From assembly GCF_029581575.1 (NCBI RefSeq), contig NZ_CP089975.1, positions 1,550,001-1,614,000 on the forward strand: a DNA stretch of 64,000 nt. The letters are read 5' to 3'. A program made the position numbers and the translations under genes. Origin of the DNA: Moraxella nasibovis (lineage in GTDB: Bacteria; Pseudomonadota; Gammaproteobacteria; Pseudomonadales; Moraxellaceae). Position 1 is the first letter of the stretch; each line of letters starts with the position of its first letter. The notes beneath the pieces were generated by a model. The model did not search any database, was not told where the DNA came from, and saw only the letters and a list, made by a program, of their open reading frames with translations. Below are positions 1 to 8,400 of this stretch, piece after piece.

Positions 1-269
1 AGGATTTTATTATAATCTGGTGTGCCTGGGCTGATTTCTCCTGAGTTGATTTTAGCTTGGATGTCATCATTCACCATCCAATCACCCACCATCTCACCGA
101 TAACAGCACCGACTGCTCCTGCTTCACAAGATTTGTCTTTGGCTTTGGCGGATAGACAGCCTGTCAGACCTGCGGCAAGTTTGTGAGAGAGGTTGTTGAT
201 GAGCTCATTTGTGGTGGCGATATCTAGCTTTGACAAGTAGCATAGGTGGACTAAGTCCACCCTACACGA
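1..269 (-). pseudogene. CdiA/FhaB pre-toxin fragment, runs off left edge
   Basis: Reading leftwards on the minus strand, the frame opens after a stop at 270-272 and continues past the window edge. It encodes a stretch with HKLAAGLTGC, AGAVGAVIGEMVGDWM and INSGEISPGTPDYNK. This alanine/glycine-rich pattern with paired cysteines is typical of the pre-toxin (PT-VENN type) region just before the variable toxin of CdiA/FhaB proteins. There is no ATG near the 5' end of the frame, no TPS domain and no signal peptide, so I read it as a displaced C-terminal piece of an exoprotein gene rather than a functional gene. Its downstream end, which would hold another toxin, lies outside the window. Confidence 0.6.
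245..261. repeat. short perfect inverted repeat between orphan toxin pieces
   Basis: GGTGGAC-TAA-GTCCACC forms a perfect 7-bp stem with a 3-nt loop. It sits exactly at the 5' boundary of the pre-toxin fragment and just past the 3' end of the immunity-like gene at 288-788. It could be a short REP-like element marking a recombination junction, or a hairpin ending transcription of the upstream pair. No T-run follows, so a terminator role is weakly supported. Confidence 0.5.
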
Positions 270-287
270 CTACCAAAGTACCCACAA

Positions 288-788
288 TCAGTCTTGGTCG
301 GCTGATGATGTGTTCTTTTTGCTGGATTGCTGAAGTTTTGATACATCAACTGGAAACCTCGGGTTTTCCTCATCCCAAGGCACTTGATGTTCTGCAAAAA
401 TACGCTCCAAATGCTCGATAAACGGAACATTGATTTGCTCGGTATCAAAATCCTTAAAATATAACTCAATCAGCGAGCGACCTTTGGGGGTTAAGCTGGC
501 TTCAGACACATACCAAATATTATCCTCATATGGAATGGAGTTGGATAACTGCATGCAAAAATCATCAATATTTTCATAGGTTGTCTCATGACATCTGGGG
601 TCTTTTATAAGTACATCTGGATCAAAAATGATTATATCGCACATAACCAATCTATAAATTGCTTCCACGCTAAACTGCCAAGGACTAGGGTTTCCGACAG
701 TCAATAAAAATGCACAACACAACCCATCATCAATTAACACATTTAAAAACCATTGAATACGCTCAGCATTAAGAGTGCTCATTTTCAT
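288..788 (-). CDS. putative immunity protein of an orphan CdiA-CT module
   Basis: The gene encodes 166 aa that I do not recognise as a named family. It is acidic, soluble-looking, and lacks a signal peptide or membrane segments. The start at 788 is supported by AAGGA seven bases upstream; this motif lies at the very end of the preceding truncated toxin gene (stop at 792), so the two are translated as a pair. The toxin-tail then immunity arrangement, inside a row of CdiA C-terminal pieces, argues for an immunity (CdiI-like) role. The function is inferred from context only. A second in-frame ATG two codons in (782) is an alternative start. Confidence 0.6.
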   Translation of the reverse strand: MKMSTLNAERIQWFLNVLIDDGLCCAFLLTVGNPSPWQFSVEAIYRLVMCDIIIFDPDVLIKDPRCHETTYENIDDFCMQLSNSIPYEDNIWYVSEASLTPKGRSLIELYFKDFDTEQINVPFIEHLERIFAEHQVPWDEENPRFPVDVSKLQQSSKKNTSSADQD

Positions 789-791
789 AAA

Positions 792-983
792 TTATTCCTT
801 GGGGAATTTGAGTTTTAAGTTTGTTTTACTGTTATGAGATTTATTTTTTGGCAAATTATGGATTTCTACCGTTGCCGTAGTTGGTAAAGTGTCTCTGCTT
901 GCTTTGCCAGCAGGTCTATATACCACCCAGGCACCATCGGGAGTTTGCGCCCTCCAACACCCTTGGCAATTATTATTCATCAT
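792..983 (-). pseudogene. truncated C-terminal toxin tail (orphan CdiA-CT remnant)
   Basis: The 63-residue frame contains WVVYRPAGKAS, TTATVEI and ends LKLKFPKE. This looks like the last part of a polymorphic toxin: a strand-rich, lysine-ending domain. It has no N-terminal translocation domain; its 5' end abuts the dispersed repeat at 993-1092, and the ATG at 983 is immediately downstream of that repeat. I infer that repeat insertion or recombination removed the upstream part. It is four bases from the immunity-like gene at 288-788. Whether a 63-aa product is made, or toxic, cannot be judged from the sequence. Confidence 0.5.
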
Positions 984-992
984 CGTAGCTCG

Positions 993-1092
993 GTAGGTTG
1001 GGTTGAGGTACGAAACCCAACAAAATCAAGGAGTTATATCATAATGCTAAGTTACACTATCGCTGGTTGTCTTATGAGCTATAATTAGCCTG
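993..1092. repeat. dispersed ~100-bp repeat, copy A
   Basis: It begins GTAGGTTGGGTT, contains GAAACCCAACAAAATCAA and GAGTTATATCATAATGCT, and ends ATTAGCCTG. It lines up over its whole length with copy B at 41068-41155 (GTAGGTTGG, AAACCCAACAAATTCAATG, GAGTTACGCCATAAATGCT, AAATTAGCCTACC). Related copies lie at 10742-10807, 41772-41860 and 56177-56219. It separates the barstar gene from the truncated toxin tail. Confidence 0.75.
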
Positions 1093-1096
1093 AAGT

Positions 1097-1390
1097 CTAT
1101 TTTATTATATAATCAAAACGATCTGCCCAGCCAAAACTCTCATCTTGCTCCTTAACTCTTTGTAAGACATTAATGATTTGGTAGAATACTGACGCGCCCA
1201 TGAATTTTTTTGAATTTTCAGAATTATTCCAAATAATACAAACCGGTCTTTCCACCCCCCAGGAAAGCAAATCCCAAAGAGCATTAAGATTATACCCATA
1301 AAACTCTGTTACATCACACTGAATTGCCAAGGTTCTATGAAAATCTTTTTCAGTTTTAACAATATTACCATCAATCATAATTTGATTCAT
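1097..1390 (-). CDS. barstar-family immunity protein
   Basis: The 97-aa protein matches the barstar fold signature: the inhibitory helix reads EFYGYNLNALWDLLSW, followed by the strand VCIIW. Barstar binds the active site of barnase-type RNases with an acidic helix. The Asp matching barstar Asp39 is present (residue 40 here), but the position of barstar Asp35 is Asn (residue 36) and Tyr29 is Phe. The start at 1390 gives an ATGA overlap with the stop of the barnase-like gene (1387-1389), which couples the two; an ATG at 1396 is an alternative. The partner is clearly the RNase domain encoded immediately upstream. Confidence 0.88.
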   Translation of the reverse strand: MNQIMIDGNIVKTEKDFHRTLAIQCDVTEFYGYNLNALWDLLSWGVERPVCIIWNNSENSKKFMGASVFYQIINVLQRVKEQDESFGWADRFDYIIK

Positions 1391-2328
1391 TTCCATCTAC
1401 CTATAAAAGTTACAGATTGATAATGGTTTGTTGTAATATATAACAAACCATCGTTTGAATACAAGAGTCTTGTACCTAGTTGTTTTGATCTGGATATGGT
1501 ATTTGTAAGACCAACATCCGCCTCATACCAGATTCTCCTAGGTGCATTAGGTACAACACTGGGAGTATTCCAAAAAATATCTCCTCCAATTTGCTTACCT
1601 GGGTTTGTGCTATTTAAAGCCTTTCCTGTTTGCCATCCATTTTTCCCCGCCTCAATTTTTGTAATGTAATGACTAGGCAACCTTCCATTTGAACGCAAGC
1701 TCTCAATAAGAGAGTTTGCTGCTTCAGTAGTTCTAAGATCCAAATTTAGCCTCATGCCACTATAAGAGCTGGTAGCATACCCATTTACATGGCTAATAGT
1801 GCCAGATAAACTTAGTTGATTGGTTGAGACTGCTTTCTTACCAATCGGCACAAACATTAAAGTTCCAGCCACAACCTGAAAAGAGCCTTGTCCTGTTTTT
1901 CCTTGTTTAACACTCTGAATGCCGCTTGCTATCATAGTGCTACCTGTGGCAATGCGAACAACATTCATTACCTTTCCAGGAGCTGCAAATACAGCATCGC
2001 CACCCAAAGATGCAACATCACTAACCTGCTTGTTTATATTGCGTTGTGTTGCAGCATTCCAAAAAATTTTCTCATATTCGCCGCCTGTACCCTTATTAAA
2101 CAAATAATCATTTGGTTTGAGAGTTGCCCCAGGATAATTTGTTAGCATGGACTGCATATATGATAAGCTGTTACCACTCGCATAATAATAGTTTAGTATA
2201 TCGCCTAAAGCTGTTAGTTCACTATGATTGAGTGATGATGGATTGTGGCTATATTTATCTATTAACCAATTTCCAACTTGGTCTAAAATAACTAGATTGG
2301 TTAATTCTTCAGCCTCAACCAAAGTCAT
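1387..2328 (-). CDS. orphan CdiA-CT with barnase-type RNase domain
   Basis: The 313-aa protein ends in a barnase/RNase N1 domain (about residues 217-313): LPSHYITK, PGKQIGGDIF, WYEADV, LLYSNDGLLYITTNHYQ. Residues equivalent to the barnase catalytic set are visible: Lys236, Glu269, Arg280/Arg287 and His302. Residues about 100-165 form a hydrophobic helical stretch (VFAAPGKVMNVV, STMIASGIQS) resembling the entry domain of CdiA C-termini. There is no signal peptide, ESPR or TPS domain, so the protein cannot be exported on its own by the nearby TpsB. The leader is very AT-rich with no clear ribosome binding site. It is best read as a displaced toxin module, expressed together with its barstar or silent, and usable by recombination with a full exoprotein gene. 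Confidence 0.85.
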   Translation of the reverse strand: MTLVEAEELTNLVILDQVGNWLIDKYSHNPSSLNHSELTALGDILNYYYASGNSLSYMQSMLTNYPGATLKPNDYLFNKGTGGEYEKIFWNAATQRNINKQVSDVASLGGDAVFAAPGKVMNVVRIATGSTMIASGIQSVKQGKTGQGSFQVVAGTLMFVPIGKKAVSTNQLSLSGTISHVNGYATSSYSGMRLNLDLRTTEAANSLIESLRSNGRLPSHYITKIEAGKNGWQTGKALNSTNPGKQIGGDIFWNTPSVVPNAPRRIWYEADVGLTNTISRSKQLGTRLLYSNDGLLYITTNHYQSVTFIGRWK

Positions 2329-2499
2329 TTTATATCGAAAAATAAAAATTAAATTCTTAAATAGATAAGACTTTATTTTTAAGAATATCTGTGCTAATAT
2401 TCACAAAATATTACTGCTTTGTTGCTAATAATTGGCAAATTGGCAAGTATTTTGGTACATTAAGATTAGAATTTGGTAGTGTAAGATAGGTGTGCAATC

Positions 2500-5400
2500 A
2501 TGAACCGTTTTTGTTATCGTGTGATTTTTAGCAAAAGCCTAGGCAGACTTGTGGTGGTTTCTGAAAAGACAAGATCGCAAGGCAAATCCGATAACTCAAG
2601 CATGGCCGGTAGTATGCCGGCTGCGTCATCACCTGTTGGTTTTGGTTTAAAGACTCTTACACTATCACTTCTGCTTGGGCTAGGCATGACCGCCCACGCC
2701 ACCACCGTCATCGCTGATCCATCTGCCGATAAATCACTACAACCCATTGTTCTGCCTACCGCCAGTGGTGTTGTCTCTGTTAATATTGCTACCCCTAATG
2801 ACAAGGGTCTGTCTAACAACCATTACAGCCAGTTTGATGTCGGCAGCACAGGCTTGGTTTTAAATAACAACCGTAAAGCGACAAATACCCAAATTGCAGG
2901 CTTTGTGGCAGCCAACCCTTTTATGGCTCGTGGCGAAGCTTCTACCATCTTAAACCAAGTCAATTCAAACCATCCAAGCCACTTGGGTGGTTTTATTGAA
3001 ATTGCAGGACAAAAAGCCGATGTCATCATTGCCAACCCGTCAGGGCTTGTGGTGAATGGTGCTGGCTTTATCAATGCAGGTAATGTCCATCTGGCAGCGG
3101 CAAACAGTCAGGTTCATCAAGGGCAGTTGACAGGTTATGAAGTTGGTGTAGGTAATATTGCTGTTAATGGCAAATTAAACCTACAAAACACCGATTATGC
3201 CGCTTTAATTACCAAAACTGCCCAAATCAATGATGAGATTTATGCAGGTAATGTATTAGATGTTATTCTAGGTGAAAACCAAGTCAGTCTTCAAAATGGT
3301 GATTTTACCAAGCTTAATGCCACTAATAAACAAACCAGTGTATCATCCGCCAGTCAAACCACCAATAAAGAACAGAGGGGCGTTGCCCTAGACATCTCAT
3401 CTTTGGGCGGTATGTATGCTGGTAAAATCCATCTGATTGGTACAGATAAAGGCTTTGGGGTCAATAACCAAGGGGGCATCACAGCAAATGGCAAAGGCGT
3501 ACAGGTAGGCACTGGCACACTGACCCTAGATGCTCAAGGCAATCTTATTAATACTGGCATACTGTCTGCCAAAGACAAACTTGCCGTTAGCACCCATAAT
3601 CATTCTGTCCAAAACGATGGCACGCTACTGAGTGAACAAGCTGACATCACCATCAATACAAAAGACCTTGAGAGCGCAGGCACCATCCACAGCACTCAGA
3701 CCACCGCTATTGATGCTGCCGATACTTTAAACAATCAAGGCAGCATTTATGGTGGTGTTTTACAAATCACCACTGGTAAGCTTGATAACACAGGCAAACT
3801 TATTCAAACAGGCACAGGCAGCCTTCACATCAGCACAGACACCCTAACCAACAGCAATAAAGCCGTCATCGGTCAAAGTCTGTATGAGCAAACCACCCTT
3901 GATGCACCAAGCACGCCCAGCAGCGATCAAAGTGCTGGTACTATTGGTAGTGATTCTAAAGACAATACAACAGCCAACACTGCCAACTCATCAAACACTG
4001 TCACACCTGCAACCACAGACACAGCTCAGTCCATCCCAGTACCAAGTGCTGATGGTTTTATCACAGCCAAATCTTTGACCAATACAAACGATGAAGCACT
4101 CATCACAGCCACAGGCGACATTAGTATCACCGCCAATCAGACAAAGAACACCCATCAAGCATCCATTGATGCACAAACCTTAAACACCAAGACTCTTGCC
4201 AACACCGACAGTAAAATCGCTTTAGGTGACATTAACTGGCAATTAACCAGCTTTGACAACAGCAAAGGCGATATTAGTGCCAAAGATGGTATGGTGATTG
4301 ACAGTGAATCTACCATCATTAACGCAGAGGGTAGTTTGACAAGCGGCGGTGATATGACACTTATCGCCAAAGACAACATCATCAATCAAGGTGGTAGTAT
4401 CACTGCAAGAGAGCAAGCAGACATTGCTGCCAAAGAATTACAAAACGGCGGCAGCATCACGGCTGACACGCTGACCATCACCCAAGAAGTGGGCTACACT
4501 CATACGGATGATGACAAGCTCATTGCAAACAATCTTACGCTAACCACCGCTGGCAAGCTGGTAAACCAAAGCCAACTGACTGCCAATCAAGATTTGACAC
4601 TGAATGCCAGTCACATTGACAATGCCCAAACAGGCAGTATGACAAGCGGTCATCTTGCACAGATAACCAGTCAAACTAACATCACAAACCAAGGCTTGAT
4701 CAACAGTGAAAACACACGCATCAAAGCCAAAAACACCATCGATAACTTGGCTGGTGGCCGTATCTATGGCACACACCTTGCCATTACTGCCGACACCCTA
4801 AACAACACCCCAGCCAAAGCCAGTGATACCGACAGCCATCACACCGCCCCTGTGATTGCAGCCAGAGAGCGTCTGGATATTGGTGTTAACACATTAAACA
4901 ACAACCCCAACCCTGACAGAGCGGGCAAATTTAACGAAAACTTCGACAGTCAAGCCTTAATCACAAGCCTAGGCAGCCTGCACATCGGCGGCAGTCTTGA
5001 TGACAAGCATCAAGCTGCAGGCAAAGCACAGACGGTTGTTAACAAAGGAGCGACCATCGAATCTGGTGGGGAGATGGTGGTTAATACCAAAACCTTATTA
5101 AACACCAATGCTGACTTTAAAAAGCATAAGGTTGAAGTGGTAGAAGAATCCGTTCGTGGGCAAACGCTGTACCGCAACCGTGAGCAATCAGGGGCAGCTC
5201 CTGTCATTCAAAAAAGCACCAATACTGATGATTTGGGCAATAAACCCATGGCAGGATTGTTTGACTGCCCAGAGGGTAGCGACTGCATCATCAACTACGG
5301 CAATGATTCTGCCATCTGGTCGTACTTTAAAATTGAGCCACCCAAAGAGTCTATCCCAAGCATTAAAGCTCAAGATCTGTTAGATGAGCCTGATCTGCCA

Positions 5401-8400
5401 GAAAATGAAACCGCCGAAAGTTGTGCGCTGGCAGAAGCAAGCAACCAAGCTTGCACACAGTATAATGAAGCATTGGTCAATTATACCAAGGTCATGGGTC
5501 CTTTATTAAAATGGGAAGAGGATAATGCTGCATCCATCGAAGCGCTAAATTCAGCGATTCGAGAGTATAACCGTCAGTTCGTCAAAGACAAAAGCGATGT
5601 GGATTTGGCATTAAACATCTACACCACCGATGAAGCGTATTTGGGTCCAACCAGTAAAAAAGGTGCACCGACTGGTGCTTTATATGTCAAACAAGCAAAC
5701 GGAAGCGACCAACGCGTTGGTGAAGAGATTGATGAGATCACTGTTGACTTTGTGGTCTATGAGGATAAAACCCTCACCTCTGACCCTGCTCGTATGGTGG
5801 CAGGTAATGATCTTATCATTCATGGCGATACCTTAATTAATGATAAAAGCCAGATAACTGCAGGTCATGGCTTTGCTGTCATTGGCGATACTGTCATGCA
5901 AACACCTGACAATGGCCTGTATGGTGAAAAAACCAAAGTCACGGAAAATGGTCGATATGTCAGCCGCACGGTTGAGTCATCTGCTGCAGGTCGCAGACAT
6001 AAGCGTGTGGATATCGGCAGCGGCAGCTTTGTACAATCCTTTGCACCACTAGCAACTTACGAGCTCCCCATCCTAAATGCCACCATCAATACCACGCCAA
6101 GCAGCACAGGTATTGATAAACCAGCCACAGGCAATGATGCCTCTACCATCATCAAGGATGTGGGTGATGACACCATCACCTTACCAACTTCAGCCCTATA
6201 CATCATCAACGCTGACGACCCAAATCAACCACTGGTTCAAACCGATGCCGCCTTCACCGATTACAAACAGTGGCTTGGTTCTGATTATATGCTAAAAGCA
6301 CTACAATCAGACCCAAACCATATCCACAAACGCCTCTCTGATGGCTATGGCGAGCAACAGCGCATCAAAGATCAGTATTATCTACTGACAGGCAGACACA
6401 TCAACACCGATTACCGCAGTAACGAAGAAGCCTTTAAACAGTTGATGGATAATGGCATCACTCATGCCAAACAGTTCGGCTACACACTTGGCACGGCACT
6501 CACGCCCGAGCAGATGGCAAATCTTACCACAGACATCGTCTGGTTGGTCAAACAGTCCATTACCTACACCATCAAAGACAAAGATGGCAATACCATCACC
6601 AAAACAGAAGAAGTGTTGGTGCCTAAGCTGTATCTGCGTTCTGCCAACATCGCCACAGGTGCGCTTACCCCTGATGGTAGATACAGTGCTGTCTCTGCCA
6701 GAAGCGTCAACATGCAGCTGACTGGCAACTTGGATAACAATGGTAATGTCATTGCCAAAGACACCATGAGCATCAAAGCAAATAATGTCAATAATACAGG
6801 CACCATTTATGGTAACTTTGTCGCTGTCACAGCAGATAACACCATTGCCAATCATGGCACCATGTATGCAAACAGTGCCATGAGTCTAGATGCAGGCAAC
6901 CAAATCATCAACCAAAGTCTAACCACCACCCAAACAAACACACAAGGACAAAGTCACTCATCCAACACCGCCACCACACGCATCGCCACCATCAGTGTTG
7001 GTGAGGGCTTAAAAGACAAAACTGATGAAAACGGCGAACCATTAACCACCCTAAGTCTGCGTGGCAATCAGATCATCTATCAAGGTGCCACATCAGACAA
7101 CGCAGGCGGCAATACCCAAATGACCGCCAAAAACGGCATTGACATCGGCACTGTTACCGTAAGCAATCACATCAGTGCGGTGGCAGATGACAATAATTAC
7201 TTTAAGTACAGTCAAACTACCGATGTGGGTTCAAATATCACAAGTGCTGGTAACACCATCATCAGAACCACAGGTGAGTATGCAGACATTAACATCCAAG
7301 GCTCAAGCGTACAGTCGGAAGGTGTGACTGCTGTTAAGGCGACCGGTGATGTACGCATGGGTGAAGGTCGGCAAACACAGAGTGTAGAGAGTGAAAGTTT
7401 ACACACCAATCGCCGCTTAACGGGCAGTAAAACCGAGCGGTCTAGCTTTGAGCAGCACAGCAGCACCAGCATAAAAAATCAGGTGGGCGGCAATCAAGTA
7501 GTCATCAGCGGTGTCAATACTACTTTGATGGCAACTGAAGTATTAGCGGATGGCGATATTCTTGTTAAAGCCGACAAACAGCTTAGCATTGGCTCTACCG
7601 CAGACAGTCTAAGTAGCCACAGTAGCGAGCAAACCACCAAAAAAGGCATATTTACCACCGCACCCGCCTCAGTGACCCTAGGCAAACAGCACACTCGTCA
7701 AGAAAACAGCCATGAGCAAGTCACCTACACAGGCTCATTGGTGGGTACAACAGGGGGTAACATCCGCCTTGAAGCAGGTGACGGGGTGGATGTCATTAAC
7801 AGCGACATCATCGCTCAAAAAGATGAGACAGATGCCAATACAGGCAATATCTTATTTAAAGCACAAGCTGTCAATATCACAAGCCAAAACATCCAATCCA
7901 GCAATGAATCACACTTCTTACAAAAAACCACAGGGGTGACTGCCGGTGTTTCAAGCAGTGTTGTGAGTGATGTACAAAGCATTGAAAGCTTAAAAGACGC
8001 TGCCCAAGACACCGACTCTCGCCGTGCTAAGCTCATGGGGACTTTAGCAGCTGCATCTAAAATACGCACCCTTAATCAAAACTTGCAAGACGGCAAACTA
8101 GGCTCTGTCAGAGCCCAAGCTACCATCGGCAGTCAAAGCACCAAAAGCGACAGCCACAGCCATCAAGAGACCAATGACGCTGCCAACATTCATGCAGATG
8201 GCAATCTCATCTTTGATGTGTCAGGCAAAGGCGCTGACAGCACACTCACCATCACAGGTTCAAACATCACAGCTCAAGAAAACCTATACAACCGTGTTGA
8301 GGGCGATGTCATCTATCAAGCCTCAACCCAGACCAGCACCCAAGACAGCCAAAACAGCAGTAAAGGATGGGGAGCAGGTGTCTATGCCTCTGCCAATCTT

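Noticed and set aside
2401-2499. Consensus promoter for the exoprotein gene
   Set aside because: Several TTGG- and TAAGAT-like boxes exist but none with correct spacing; I could not support a choice.
6382-6855. 157-codon minus-strand frame inside the exoprotein gene
   Set aside because: Long antisense frames are common in repetitive N/T/G-rich exoprotein genes; no domain or start signal supports it.
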